Positions 14,839-23,870 of a stretch of DNA of 64,000 nucleotides are shown one piece after another. The translations under genes were made by a program, and so were the position numbers. The notes under the pieces are model-generated. The model ran no database searches, was not told the DNA's origin, and saw nothing but the letters and a program-made list of their open reading frames with translations. Each line of letters starts with the position of its first letter. Position 1 is the first letter of the stretch. This DNA comes from Oscillospiraceae bacterium (GTDB lineage: Bacteria; Bacillota; Clostridia; Oscillospirales; Oscillospiraceae): the NCBI GenBank assembly GCA_015067565.1, contig SVMF01000004.1, positions 52,132-116,131 on the forward strand, in the 5' to 3' direction.

Positions 14839-17787
14839 ATGTCTGAAAAAATGTACCCGATTCCTTTTAAGGATCTGATGAACTGGGTCATCACCGAGCG
14901 CAAGAACAGCGGTGAGATCTTTGGTATTCACAAAGAATACAAGGCTGATCCTGCCAAGACCCTACCCATCTTTGGCGAAAAGATCGAAACCCCGTTCGGC
15001 CCTGCCGCAGGCCCGAACAGCCAGTTGGCGCAGAACATCATCGCTTCTTATGTCGCGGGTGCTCGTTTCTTCGAGGTCAAGACCGTTCAGCAGATGGACG
15101 GTGAGGATCTGGCTCGTTGCGTTCCCCGTCCCTGCATTCTGGCAGATGACGAAGGCTACAACCAGGAATGGTCTACCGAGCTGGAAGTCCGTCAGGCATT
15201 GGATGAGTACATCAAGGCTTGGTGCGCTCTGAAGGTCATGGCGAAGGTTTGGGGCTACGGCGATCCCGACGGCTTCGTATTTAACATGTCCGTTGGTTAC
15301 GATCTTGCCGGCATCAAGGGCGAGAAGATCGACAACTATATCGAGTCCATGAAGGACGCTACCCGCGCTCCCATCTTTGCTGAGTGCAAGGCTGTCCTGA
15401 CGGAGATGTTCCCCGAGGAAGCAGAGTTTATCGCTGCCATTTCTCCCCGTGTTTCCCGTTCTGTCACCCTGTCGACCCTGCACGGCTGCCCGCCCGATGA
15501 GATCGAGCGCATCGCCTCCTACTTGATCTCTGAGAAGAAGGTCAACACCTTCGTCAAGTGCAACCCGACCATCTTGGGCTACAAGGACGCAAGAAGCATC
15601 CTTGACGGCATGGGCTATGACTACATCGTCTTTGACGACCATCATTTCAACGAAGACCTGCAGTGGAAGGACGCTGTTCCCATGTTCGAGCGCCTGCAGG
15701 CACTGGCAGATGCCAACTCTCTCGAGTTCGGTCTGAAGCTGTCGAACACCTTCCCCGTTGACACCACCCGTGGCGAGCTGCCGAACAACGAGATGTATAT
15801 GTCCGGCCGCAGCCTCTTCCCCCTGACCATCGAGATGTGCCGTCGTATCAGCGCACAGTTCGGCGGTAAGATGAAGATCTCCTTCGCAGGCGGTGCTGAA
15901 TACTTCAACTGCGACAAGCTGTTGGAAGCAGGCATTTGGCCCATCACCGTTGCTACCACCATCTTGAAGCCCGGCGGATACAACCGCTTGGTTCAGATGT
16001 GCAAGAAAGTTGAAAACATTGAGTTCAAGCCCTTTGCAGGCACCGATACCGACGCCATTGCAAAGATGGCTCTCGACTGCCGCACCGACTATCACCATGT
16101 CAAGCCCATTAAGCCGCTGCCCTCCCGTAAGAACGAGGACGGTGTGCCCTGGATCGATTGCTACATTGCTCCGTGTAAGGGTGGCTGCCCGATCGATCAG
16201 GATATCCCCGAGTATATCGAGCTGTGCAAGAAGGGCATGTACAACGAGGCTCTGGAGCTGATAGTTCAGAAGAACGCTCTGCCGTTCATCACCGGCACCA
16301 TCTGTGCACATCGCTGCATGGGCAAGTGCAGCCGCAACTTCTACGACGAAGCCGTCCAGATCCGTGCAACCAAGCTCTTGGCAGCCGAAAAGGGCATCGA
16401 CGCTCTGATGGCTAATATCAAGAAGCCGGCTAAGGTCGAAGGCAAGAAGGCTGCTATCATCGGCGGCGGCCCGACCGGTATTGCTGCTGCATACTTCCTC
16501 GGTCGCGCAGGTGTCGAATGCACCATTTTTGAAAGAACTGATAAGCTCGGCGGCATCGTTCGCCATGTCATCCCCGAGTTCCGTATTGCTCACGAAGCCA
16601 TCAATAAGGACATTGAGCTGATGCTCGCTTACGGCGCAGAAGTCAAGCTCAACACCGAAGCTCCTTCTGTGGAAGAACTCAAGGCTCAAGGCTATACCCA
16701 CATCCTCTACGCTGTCGGAGCATGGAAGCCCGGCAAGCTCGACATCGAAGGCAATGTCCGCGGTGTCATCGGCTGGATGGAAGAGATGAAGGCAGGTAAG
16801 GGCGGCGAGCTCGGCCATGTCGCAGTCATCGGCGGCGGCAACACCGCTATGGACGCAGCAAGAGTTGCTAAGCGCGCAGGCGCAAAGTCCTCCACTCTCG
16901 TCTATCGCCGTACCAAGAAGTACATGCCGGCTGATGCGGAAGAGCTCGAGCTGGCAATCGAAGACGGTGTCGAGTTCCTCGAGCTCGTCGCTCCCGTTGC
17001 TCAGAAGGACGGCAAGCTGATCTGCAACAAGATGAAGCTCGGCGAGCCCGATGCTTCCGGCAGAAGAAGCCCCGTTGCTACCGGCGAGACTGTCGAGATC
17101 GATTGCGATCTGGTCATTTCCGCTGTCGGCGAGCAGGTTGATGACAAGCTGTTCGAGGCAAACGGCATCGAGCTGAACGCTAAGAAGCGTCCCGCTTTCC
17201 AGACCAATATCGAAAACGTCTACACCGCAGGTGACGCAATGCGCGGCCCGGCAACTGTTGTGGAAGGCATTGCCGACGCAGCAAAGTTTGCTGAGATCGT
17301 CATCGGCGAGAAGTACACTTATGAAATTCCCGATGCAGCATATCCGACCGAGGCTGAGGCCATTGCCAAGAAGGGCATCCTCGCCATGGCTAAGGATGCT
17401 GCTTGCGAAGGCGACCGCTGCCTGGATTGCAACACTGTCTGCCAGAACTGCGTTGACGTCTGTCCGAACCGTGCAAATGTCGTCATCCGCTTCGCCGACG
17501 GCCGTACCCAGATCCTGCACGTTGACAAGATGTGTAACGAGTGCGGCAACTGCACGCCGTTCTGTCCGTACAACGCACAGCCCTGCAAGGATAAGATCAC
17601 GCTCTTCCAGACCGCTGAGGATATGGAAGACTCTAAGAACTGCGGCTTCTGTTTCCTGCCTGACGGCAAGGTACGCGTCCGTCTGTTCGACACCAAGGAT
17701 TATGATCTGGATGTTTCCAATGATCTGCCCAAGGAAATCGAACTGATGATCGTTACCGTTAAGGAAAAGTACAGCTACCTGTTCTAA
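14839..17787 (+). CDS. ygfK: Putative selenate reductase subunit YgfK (Fe-S flavoprotein)
   Basis: 982 residues. N-terminal dihydroorotate-dehydrogenase-like barrel (about 1-420: PFGPAAGPNSQLAQNI, STLHGCPPDEIERI). A GltD-like centre has a cysteine cluster (CKGGCPIDQDIPEYI, CAHRCMGKCSRNF, about 444-510) and two Rossmann motifs, IGGGPTG (about 540) and IGGGNTA (about 663). The C-terminal Fe-S region has CLDCNTVCQNCVDVCP and CNECGNCTPFCPYNAQPC (about 855-915). It probably supplies electrons for purine or selenium-dependent hydroxylase chemistry. AAGGAGGATC precedes the ATG. A very long antisense frame opposite it is a codon-bias shadow. Confidence 0.93.
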   Translation: MSEKMYPIPFKDLMNWVITERKNSGEIFGIHKEYKADPAKTLPIFGEKIETPFGPAAGPNSQLAQNIIASYVAGARFFEVKTVQQMDGEDLARCVPRPCILADDEGYNQEWSTELEVRQALDEYIKAWCALKVMAKVWGYGDPDGFVFNMSVGYDLAGIKGEKIDNYIESMKDATRAPIFAECKAVLTEMFPEEAEFIAAISPRVSRSVTLSTLHGCPPDEIERIASYLISEKKVNTFVKCNPTILGYKDARSILDGMGYDYIVFDDHHFNEDLQWKDAVPMFERLQALADANSLEFGLKLSNTFPVDTTRGELPNNEMYMSGRSLFPLTIEMCRRISAQFGGKMKISFAGGAEYFNCDKLLEAGIWPITVATTILKPGGYNRLVQMCKKVENIEFKPFAGTDTDAIAKMALDCRTDYHHVKPIKPLPSRKNEDGVPWIDCYIAPCKGGCPIDQDIPEYIELCKKGMYNEALELIVQKNALPFITGTICAHRCMGKCSRNFYDEAVQIRATKLLAAEKGIDALMANIKKPAKVEGKKAAIIGGGPTGIAAAYFLGRAGVECTIFERTDKLGGIVRHVIPEFRIAHEAINKDIELMLAYGAEVKLNTEAPSVEELKAQGYTHILYAVGAWKPGKLDIEGNVRGVIGWMEEMKAGKGGELGHVAVIGGGNTAMDAARVAKRAGAKSSTLVYRRTKKYMPADAEELELAIEDGVEFLELVAPVAQKDGKLICNKMKLGEPDASGRRSPVATGETVEIDCDLVISAVGEQVDDKLFEANGIELNAKKRPAFQTNIENVYTAGDAMRGPATVVEGIADAAKFAEIVIGEKYTYEIPDAAYPTEAEAIAKKGILAMAKDAACEGDRCLDCNTVCQNCVDVCPNRANVVIRFADGRTQILHVDKMCNECGNCTPFCPYNAQPCKDKITLFQTAEDMEDSKNCGFCFLPDGKVRVRLFDTKDYDLDVSNDLPKEIELMIVTVKEKYSYLF

Positions 17788-17795
17788 AATTTATC

Positions 17796-17828
17796 AACGG
17801 CCCTGCGGTATGAATCCGCAGGGCCGTT
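17796..17828 (+). terminator. Terminator of ssnA-ygfK
   Basis: Thirteen-base perfect stem AACGGCCCTGCGG/CCGCAGGGCCGTT, followed by TGTTAT. It starts 8 bases after the ygfK stop. Confidence 0.8.
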
Positions 17829-17879
17829 TGTTATATGAAAATTCTTTCACAAATGAATGTTTTCCATTGAAATATCGTG

Positions 17880-18428
17880 TTACATCCAATTTTCTGTTTT
17901 CAGCACTTTTTTTCGGATAAAAGCGAAGGTCTCCTTCTCGCCCCGATCGCGAAGCATCGTCAGAACATAGATCAGCTCTTCCTTTGTTTTCGAGTGCATA
18001 GAGCTTGACTCCTTGGCCTCGAGCGACCGCAGCAGATATTCCAGCGCATCGCCATCTTGATAGCTCTTGCCATGATAGATCTTGCAAGCCGCAATGCGGT
18101 CCATCACCATCTCGACAAAATATCTTTTCGGCATCGGCACCGGCTCATAGCTCTTGGTCTGCAGATTGATATCCGACCAATACTCAAAATGGTGCTTGTT
18201 CCTGCCCTTGTGGTGCATCCATGCCAAGGAATATCCATAGAGTTCACGCTCTTTGGCATTGGGACTTCTGGTGCCCTGATAATACTTGGCACCGGCAGAA
18301 AACTCCGTCCAAGAATATTTTGACAGGTCATGCGTCAATCCTTGCCAATACAGACCCACTTGGAAGCAATGCTTTCTGACCTTCCAGCGATGTTTTGTAA
18401 TCGTCCAAAAGTGCTTAAAAATTTTCAT
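17880..18428 (-). CDS. DUF5662 family protein
   Basis: 182 residues. It is rich in His/Trp/Tyr, with the conserved segments THDLSKYSWTEFSAGAKYY, GYSLAWMHHKGRNKHHFEYW and MPKRYFVEMVMDRIAA. The HD and HHKGRNKHH clusters suggest a helical metal-binding protein distantly like HD-domain hydrolases; this is inference. The role is unknown. It lies 9 bp downstream of sigK on the same strand and could be cotranscribed with it. GGAGAAACAA precedes the ATG. Confidence 0.75.
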   Translation of the reverse strand: MKIFKHFWTITKHRWKVRKHCFQVGLYWQGLTHDLSKYSWTEFSAGAKYYQGTRSPNAKERELYGYSLAWMHHKGRNKHHFEYWSDINLQTKSYEPVPMPKRYFVEMVMDRIAACKIYHGKSYQDGDALEYLLRSLEAKESSSMHSKTKEELIYVLTMLRDRGEKETFAFIRKKVLKTENWM

Positions 18429-18437
18429 TTGTTTCTC

Positions 18438-19124
18438 CTATTCCTTCAAGGCTACTTCGAGCTTGTTCAGCGCTTTTCGTTCAATACGGCTGACATAGCT
18501 GCGAGAGATACCGCATTGCTTTGCGATCTCACGCTGCGTCAGTGGCCGCTGATTGCCCAAGCCGTAACGCAAGAGAATAATCCTGCGTTCTCTCGGTTCC
18601 AGGCAGGTCTGAATTTTCTGATACAGCTTTGCGTAGGTCTCCTTATCTGACATTCGCTCGAATAAATCCTCATCCGAACAAACAACATCCATCAGAGACA
18701 GCGCCGTACCATCCTTAGCCGTATCGATCAGCTCCGACAGCGACACATCCGAAGCGGTCTTGCGTTGCGCCCGAAAATGCATCAGGATCTCATTTTCCAC
18801 ACAGCGAGCCGCATAGGTCGCAAGCCGAACTCCTTTGTCCGCATTGTATGTACTGATCCCCTTGATCAGGCCAATCGTGCCGATGGAGATTAGATCCTCC
18901 TGGTCCGAGGTCTGCGTATAATACTTCTTCATGATATGCGCAACCAGCCTCAGATTTCTCTCGATGAGGACATTGCGTGCATCGATATCCCCCTGCGAGG
19001 CCAAATGCAGATAATGCGCCTCTTCCTTGGCCGACAGCGGTTTCGGAAAAGAGCCGCTGCCGTTGGAAAGCCGCAAAGAATACAAGATGCTGCTGAGCAT
19101 CAGCCAAACAGCTGCACCAAACAT
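18438..19124 (-). CDS. sigK: RNA polymerase sporulation sigma factor SigK (pro-form)
   Basis: 228 residues from the ATG at 19124, where GGAGGT lies 6 bases upstream. A hydrophobic pro-sequence (residues 1-20, MFGAAVWLMLSSILYSLRL) precedes FPKPLSAKEE, the same layout as B. subtilis pro-SigK, which is cleaved at the membrane by SpoIVFB. Region 2 (NLRLVAHIMKKYY, EDLISIGTIGLIKGI, RLATYAARCVENEILMHFR) and region 4 (REIAKQCGISRSYVSRIE) are complete. It controls late mother-cell genes. The gene is uninterrupted, with no skin-type element. It lies downstream of ispA. Confidence 0.93.
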   Translation of the reverse strand: MFGAAVWLMLSSILYSLRLSNGSGSFPKPLSAKEEAHYLHLASQGDIDARNVLIERNLRLVAHIMKKYYTQTSDQEDLISIGTIGLIKGISTYNADKGVRLATYAARCVENEILMHFRAQRKTASDVSLSELIDTAKDGTALSLMDVVCSDEDLFERMSDKETYAKLYQKIQTCLEPRERRIILLRYGLGNQRPLTQREIAKQCGISRSYVSRIERKALNKLEVALKE

Positions 19125-19181
19125 GAGACCACCTCCGAAACAATCTATTCGGAGGCGGCAAGTCCTCATGTGATTATTTTT

Positions 19182-20042
19182 TTAATGGAAACGCATGGAA
19201 AGAGACTCCGCAAGCTCGCACAGAAACGAGGCATCCTCAAAGGTCTTAAGTGCAGCGACCGCCTCTTCGGTCTTTTGGGCAATCAGGCTTTGGCAAGCCT
19301 CGATGCCATAAAGACGGACAAAGGTGTTCTTGTTTTCATCCATGCCCGTGGCCTTACCAAGCTTTTCGGCATCGCCGATGACATCGAGTACATCATCACG
19401 GATCTGGAAGGCAAGTCCGAGGCAACGGGCATAGGTCTGCGCCGCAAGCATCTGCGCACAGGTGCCACCGGCGGCGATCACACCGAGCTTGCAGGCCGCC
19501 TCGATCAAGGCACCGGTCTTTCTGGACTGGATGTTTAGAACCTCCTGCTCGGTACACAGTCGCTCCTCTGCTGCCATGTCCAAAATTTGTCCACCGACCA
19601 TGCCGAGTTCTCCTGCGCAATGTGAAAGGGTCTTGACCGCCTCCACGATGCGCTCGGCAGGCAGTTCGGCCTTTGCAAGCTGGCCAAAAGCCGCCGTTAG
19701 CAGACCGTCACCTGCCAGAATCGCCGTAGCCTCACCGTAAACACGGTGGCTCGTCGGTTTGCCGCGTCGGAAATCGTCATTGTCCATACACGGCAGGTCA
19801 TCATGGATCAGGCTGTAGGTATGTACCATCTCCACACCTGCGGCGAAGCACAGCGCATCATCTGCCTTTCCGCCGCACAGCTCACAAAAGGCCTGCGCCA
19901 GCACGGGCCGAATGCGTTTGCCGCCTGCAAGCAGGCTGTAGCGCATCGCCTCAAAGAGCTTTTTCTGCGGCTCCTCATACAAAAAGCACTGTGCCAGATA
20001 GTCTTCCATGCGAGCTGCATACTGCTTCATTTTCTCATTCAT
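19182..20042 (-). CDS. ispA: Polyprenyl (farnesyl) diphosphate synthase
   Basis: 286 residues from the ATG at 20042, which overlaps the xseB end by 8 bp. Short-chain trans-prenyltransferase: first aspartate motif DDLPCMDNDD, second DDVLD, and GGKRIRP. It condenses IPP with DMAPP/GPP to farnesyl diphosphate for undecaprenyl and quinone-type lipids. It follows xseA-xseB as in Bacillus and E. coli. ATG at 20030 is a possible alternative start. Confidence 0.93.
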   Translation of the reverse strand: MNEKMKQYAARMEDYLAQCFLYEEPQKKLFEAMRYSLLAGGKRIRPVLAQAFCELCGGKADDALCFAAGVEMVHTYSLIHDDLPCMDNDDFRRGKPTSHRVYGEATAILAGDGLLTAAFGQLAKAELPAERIVEAVKTLSHCAGELGMVGGQILDMAAEERLCTEQEVLNIQSRKTGALIEAACKLGVIAAGGTCAQMLAAQTYARCLGLAFQIRDDVLDVIGDAEKLGKATGMDENKNTFVRLYGIEACQSLIAQKTEEAVAALKTFEDASFLCELAESLSMRFH

Positions 20043-20265
20043 CTGTAAACACCGTCTCCTGCGGGTTTCCGTCGGCACCCTTCGTCAATTGTACGACCTT
20101 CAGCTCAGCCTCATCCAAAAGCTGATTGCACGAGGCGACAAGGCCCGTCCCCTCCTCAAAAAGCTGCAGAGCCTCCTGCAGAGGAACATCGCCACGTTCC
20201 ATGCGCTTGACGATCTCATCAAGTCGGCTTAAGGATTGTTCAAAATTCTTCGATTGTTCACTCAT
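20035..20265 (-). CDS. xseB: Exodeoxyribonuclease VII small subunit
   Basis: 76 residues with the family signature FEQSLSRLDEIVKRMERGDV followed by LQEALQLFEEGTGLV. It is the regulatory/structural small subunit that coats the XseA coiled coil. It overlaps xseA by 4 bp (ATGA) and ispA by 8 bp, so xseA-xseB-ispA are translationally coupled. Confidence 0.95.
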   Translation of the reverse strand: MSEQSKNFEQSLSRLDEIVKRMERGDVPLQEALQLFEEGTGLVASCNQLLDEAELKVVQLTKGADGNPQETVFTDE

Positions 20266-21461
20266 AATTCTACCTCCTGCACCGTTGTCAGCACCTTGCC
20301 GTCGGCAAGTCGCACCGTCAGGGCCTGTCCCTTGCTGACATCGTGTGCCGATTTCACAACATGGTCCCGTTCATCAAAGGCCATGGAATATCCTCTGCGC
20401 AACACCTTCAGTGGACTCATCGCATCGAGCTTGGCCGCCATGCGGACGAAGCCCTCGCGTCGCACAGCAAGATAGCGATCCGAGGCCGCACCGAGGCGGC
20501 GATGGATATAGTCCAGCTGCATTCTGCGGTCAGCGAAATAATTCATCGGACTGCGCAAGGAGCGCGAGGAGGACAGCGCGTGCAGCCGCTGCCGTTCCTG
20601 TTTGATTCTTTTTTGCATCAAAGTGAAAAGCATCGCCTGCTGCGCCGTCAGATGCTGGCGCAGCTCAAGCTGATCGGGCACAGCCAGCTCTGCCGCATTC
20701 GACGGCGTTGCCGCACGCAGATCCGCCACAAAGTCCGAGATCGTCACATCAGGCTCGTGCCCGACCGCAGAGATCACCGGAATTTTGGAATTGGCGATGG
20801 CATAGGCGACCTTTTCGTCATTGAAGGCCCACAGATCTTCAATTGAGCCGCCGCCTCTACCTGTGATGATCAGGTCAGCGACTTCAAACAAATTTGCATA
20901 GCGGATCGCCGCCGCGATCTCCGCCGGAGCCTCCGCACCCTGCACACGCACGGCCAGAAGCTTGATCTTGCTCAAAGGATAGCGCTTTCTCAAAATGCGC
21001 AGCATATCCCGAAGCGCAGCACCGGCAGAGGATGTGACGATGGCGATCGTATGAGCAAATCGGGGCAAGGGTTTCTTCCTTGCAGGAGAGAAAAGTCCCT
21101 CGGCCTGCAACTTTGCCTTGAGCTGCTCAAATGCCACGTGCAAGTCACCGACACCGTCAGGCGTCAGTCCGCTGCAATAGAGCTGATATGCGCCGTCGCG
21201 CGGAAAAACAGTGATCCTGCCCGAGGCAATGACCTTCATGCCGTTCTCCGGACGGAATTTCAGTCCAAAAGCGTTGCCCTTGAACAGCACGCAACGCATT
21301 GCGCCATTGGCATCCTTCAGAGAAAAATAATGGTGTCCCGAAGGATAGAGCTTATAGTTGCTGATCTCGCCCCGAATCAGAAGATCGCCCAGAAAGGGAT
21401 CCTCATCGAAGCGACATTTCAAATATTCATTGATCTGAGAGACCTCATAAACCTGCTGCAT
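20262..21461 (-). CDS. xseA: Exodeoxyribonuclease VII large subunit
   Basis: 399 residues. N-terminal OB-fold (SQINEYLKCRF, GEISNYKLYPSGHHYFSLKD), catalytic domain (IAIVTSSAGAALRDMLRIL, VQGAEAPAEI, LIITGRGGGSIEDLWAFND, ISAVGHEPDVTISDFVADLRA), then a helical C-terminal part. It degrades single-stranded DNA from both ends with XseB. Its start lies 17 bp inside the 3' end of the upstream M22-family gene. Confidence 0.96.
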   Translation of the reverse strand: MQQVYEVSQINEYLKCRFDEDPFLGDLLIRGEISNYKLYPSGHHYFSLKDANGAMRCVLFKGNAFGLKFRPENGMKVIASGRITVFPRDGAYQLYCSGLTPDGVGDLHVAFEQLKAKLQAEGLFSPARKKPLPRFAHTIAIVTSSAGAALRDMLRILRKRYPLSKIKLLAVRVQGAEAPAEIAAAIRYANLFEVADLIITGRGGGSIEDLWAFNDEKVAYAIANSKIPVISAVGHEPDVTISDFVADLRAATPSNAAELAVPDQLELRQHLTAQQAMLFTLMQKRIKQERQRLHALSSSRSLRSPMNYFADRRMQLDYIHRRLGAASDRYLAVRREGFVRMAAKLDAMSPLKVLRRGYSMAFDERDHVVKSAHDVSKGQALTVRLADGKVLTTVQEVEL

Positions 21462-22368
21462 GGTATGCCCTCCATGTCAAAACCGCTGTACCAAGCGCAT
21501 TGTCCGTAGCAAACTGCGGCGGACAGAAGATGCACGGAAGCTTCCCGCACTTTTCACGCAGGAGCGAATTGGACGCCACACCTCCGGCAAAGACCACCTT
21601 GCACCGATATTTCTCAAGTGCATTTTGGGTTGCCTCAACAATTGCACCGATCAGGCATCGCAGAGCATACCCCGCCGTCTCGGCAGGCACACCCTTGTGA
21701 TACTGCTCGACCTTGTTTTGCACACCCGAGAGGGAAAATTCCGTATCATGTACCTTGACACGGAAAACGGACTTATCCGTTGCCTCACGGCTCAGGCGGT
21801 CGATTTCCTTTCCCGAAGGGAAGGAAAGGCCAAGGAGTTTCCCCGTGCGGTCAATGAGCTGACCTGCAGAGATGTCGGTCGTACCGCCGATGCGCTCTGC
21901 ATGGACGCTCACCCCTTCGGGCGTGACATATAAAAGCTCCGTCGTACCGCCCGACAGATGCCAGGCCAGATGCGGCTCGTCCATCAGTTCCATATGCTCC
22001 GAGGAAAACAGGGAAGCGGCGATATGCCCCTGCTGATGGGAAAACGCAAACAGCGGCACACCCAGAGCAGAAGCCAGAACACTCGCCTGCGAATGTCCCG
22101 CTAAAAAGCACGGCATATACGAGCCGTCGACAGCTCTCGGACGGGTGCTCGCACCGATGGCGACGATTTGTCCTGCACCTATATCCGAAAACAGCCTGTC
22201 GGTCAATTCCGGCAGGCGTTTTACATGAGCAAAGAGGGCATCGCTTTGACGAAGGCCGAGACTCCCCTGTTCCACATCCAAAAGGCGCGAAACATTGTTG
22301 CCGTTCACACCGTCGAAGCTTGCAACGGAGGTCGTATAGTTGCTTGTGTCAAAGCCGAGAACTCTCAT
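21445..22368 (-). CDS. TsaD-like peptidase M22 family protein (Kae1/Gcp fold paralogue)
   Basis: 307 residues with the ASKHA/Gcp fold: LGFDTSNYTTSVA, IGASTRPRAVDGSYMP, the His pair in SHQQGHIAAS, LSGGTTELL, GKLLGLSFPSGKEID and FAGGVASNSLL. Housekeeping TsaD makes the t6A tRNA modification and is near 340 residues. This one is shorter and sits in an nusB-xseA context, where clostridia often carry a TsaD-like paralogue of unknown role. It occupies the place that folD has in B. subtilis. It overlaps nusB by 4 bp and xseA by 17 bp. Confidence 0.8.
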   Translation of the reverse strand: MRVLGFDTSNYTTSVASFDGVNGNNVSRLLDVEQGSLGLRQSDALFAHVKRLPELTDRLFSDIGAGQIVAIGASTRPRAVDGSYMPCFLAGHSQASVLASALGVPLFAFSHQQGHIAASLFSSEHMELMDEPHLAWHLSGGTTELLYVTPEGVSVHAERIGGTTDISAGQLIDRTGKLLGLSFPSGKEIDRLSREATDKSVFRVKVHDTEFSLSGVQNKVEQYHKGVPAETAGYALRCLIGAIVEATQNALEKYRCKVVFAGGVASNSLLREKCGKLPCIFCPPQFATDNALGTAVLTWRAYHAAGL

Positions 22369-22820
22369 GACTTGCCTTCCTTCAGGCTGCGCGCAAAGGA
22401 GCCCAGAATGCCGTTGACAAAGCCAACGATCTCCTCGTCCTCATACTTGCGGATGAGCTCCAGGCACTCGTTGATGGCAACACCCGTCGGGACATCGTCA
22501 ACGTGCAGGATCTCATAGATGGCAAGGCGCAAAGCGGCCTTGGCAAAGCGAGAAATGCGGCTGAGTTTCCAGCCAACGGAAAACTCGCTGATGGTCGCAT
22601 CGAGTTCCTGGCGGGTTTCTGCCACACCTTCTACGCAGGCAGTGATGTAGGTCATCTGCTTTGCATTCGGACGCTGGGTATAGAGCTCATTTTCAGCAGC
22701 AAGCTCGTCATAATAGCCACGCTCCAGTCGGGAGGCAATGGCCTGCGACGGAGTCTCATCAGTATAATCGAGTTCGTAAATCAGATGAGCGGCAAGCTCT
22801 CTGGCATCAGAACGTGTCAT
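22365..22820 (-). CDS. nusB: Transcription antitermination protein NusB
   Basis: 151 residues from the ATG at 22820 (AAGGAGAAAAC upstream). All-helical NusB: SDARELAAHLIYELDY at the start, then RISRFAKAALRLAIYEIL, VPTGVAINECLELIRKY and VNGILGSFAR. It binds boxA RNA with S10 in rRNA antitermination. It lies between the Asp23-like gene and the M22 gene, as expected from the yqhY-nusB pairing in Firmicutes. Confidence 0.93.
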   Translation of the reverse strand: MTRSDARELAAHLIYELDYTDETPSQAIASRLERGYYDELAAENELYTQRPNAKQMTYITACVEGVAETRQELDATISEFSVGWKLSRISRFAKAALRLAIYEILHVDDVPTGVAINECLELIRKYEDEEIVGFVNGILGSFARSLKEGKS

Positions 22821-22870
22821 AGTTTTCTCCTTATCTGTACAGGTTTCGGGGTGCAGTTGCACCCCACAGA

Positions 22871-23245
22871 TCACTTATTCTTGGCAGTAGCGACGCCGCA
22901 GACATTGATGTTGACACGCTTGGGGGTCGTGCCCGTCATGTTGGTGACCTCAGCGCTGATGGCCTCCTGCACCTGCTTGGCGACCTCCATCACAGCCTCG
23001 CCGTACTTGACGACCAGATTGCAGGCAATCTCGATCTGCGCACCATCGATGGTAACACGGATGCCTCTTCGCAGGCTCTTCTTTCCGATGATGTTGCTCA
23101 AGTCCAGCGTTGCAGAGGCACTCAACCCGTAAACACCTTCGATCTCACGAACCGCCAGGGCAGCAATGGAAGCAATGACTTCCTCAGAGATGTAAATGTT
23201 TCCGTTTTCGAGAGACTGTGCAAGATAATCCTTTCTATCGGCCAT
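22871..23245 (-). CDS. Asp23/Gls24 family envelope stress protein (YqhY)
   Basis: 124 residues of the Asp23 fold: GNIYISEEVIASIAALAVREIEG near the start, then GVYGLSA and KYGEAVMEVAKQVQEAI. The family is linked to envelope stress and, for YqhY next to accBC-nusB in Bacillus, to fatty-acid synthesis control. Here accBC are missing, but the nusB linkage remains. A second family member is at 38819. Confidence 0.9.
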   Translation of the reverse strand: MADRKDYLAQSLENGNIYISEEVIASIAALAVREIEGVYGLSASATLDLSNIIGKKSLRRGIRVTIDGAQIEIACNLVVKYGEAVMEVAKQVQEAISAEVTNMTGTTPKRVNINVCGVATAKNK

Positions 23246-23276
23246 GGTATGAACCTTCCCTTCGTTTTTTTCTTAT

Positions 23277-23304
23277 ATTCTACCACATTTTACGAAAAAA
23301 ACAA
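23277..23304 (-). promoter_or_regulatory. Probable promoter of the yqhY-nusB operon
   Basis: Minus-strand TTGTTT (23304-23299), 16-base spacer, TAGAAT (23282-23277). It lies between spoIIIAH and yqhY, so housekeeping genes can be expressed apart from the sporulation operon. Confidence 0.45.
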
Positions 23305-23308
23305 TACC

Positions 23309-23857
23309 CTATTCTACACCGAAAATACGAATCTGCGAAAGATTATAGTCCGTTTGTGCCATAACGATGTCCGCAAGCAGGGCAACGTCGGTTTCGCTGA
23401 GTCCATTTTCAGGCGAAGCGACCGCCACAGAGATCATATCGTCGTTGATATAGGCCACACAATCGGCATAGCCCTTGGCCACGATCATGCTCTCAATCTG
23501 CGATTCACGCAGCGCATCGGAGATGATATCCTCCAGTTCCGAGCGGGTTTCGCTCGTATCCTCACCCTCGGCATAGGCAATGGTTTCCTGCAGAAGCTGT
23601 ACCGCATCATCCCTGGCCGTCTGTCTGGACAAGCGCATCTGGGCAAAATATTCCGTGCCGCTCGGTACATCCGCCATCTGCGATGGTTCCTGTATCGGCT
23701 GCGCCATGACAAGCGTGGTTTCTCCCAAAATTTTGTCGGCATCGAGTGTTTTGGTCAGCTCCGGCACCTGCGCGCCGTAAAGCCAGTTGAGATAAATGCC
23801 CGTGCAAATCAGAACCAGCACCCCCGCAATGACTGCATTTCGTTTCCAAGTTTTCAT
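23309..23857 (-). CDS. spoIIIAH: Stage III sporulation protein AH
   Basis: 182 residues. One N-terminal membrane helix (AVIAGVLVLICTGIYLNWLY) and a C-terminal ring-building YscJ/FliF-like domain (REDSQ-like helix, then KGYADCVAYINDDMISVAV). SpoIIIAH from the mother cell meets SpoIIQ from the forespore to form the channel between them. Last gene of the operon; 13 bp after spoIIIAG. Confidence 0.9.
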   Translation of the reverse strand: MKTWKRNAVIAGVLVLICTGIYLNWLYGAQVPELTKTLDADKILGETTLVMAQPIQEPSQMADVPSGTEYFAQMRLSRQTARDDAVQLLQETIAYAEGEDTSETRSELEDIISDALRESQIESMIVAKGYADCVAYINDDMISVAVASPENGLSETDVALLADIVMAQTDYNLSQIRIFGVE

Positions 23858-23870
23858 CGTAATTCCTCCA

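Noticed and set aside
14962..17520. 852-codon open frame antisense to ygfK
   Set aside because: It mirrors the codon usage of a highly expressed gene. The ygfK frame has clear domains and a ribosome-binding site, while the antisense protein shows no family features.
21445..22368. Calling the M22-family gene tsaD
   Set aside because: It is shorter than usual and sits in an nusB-xseA context typical of a paralogue. The true tsaD may lie elsewhere.
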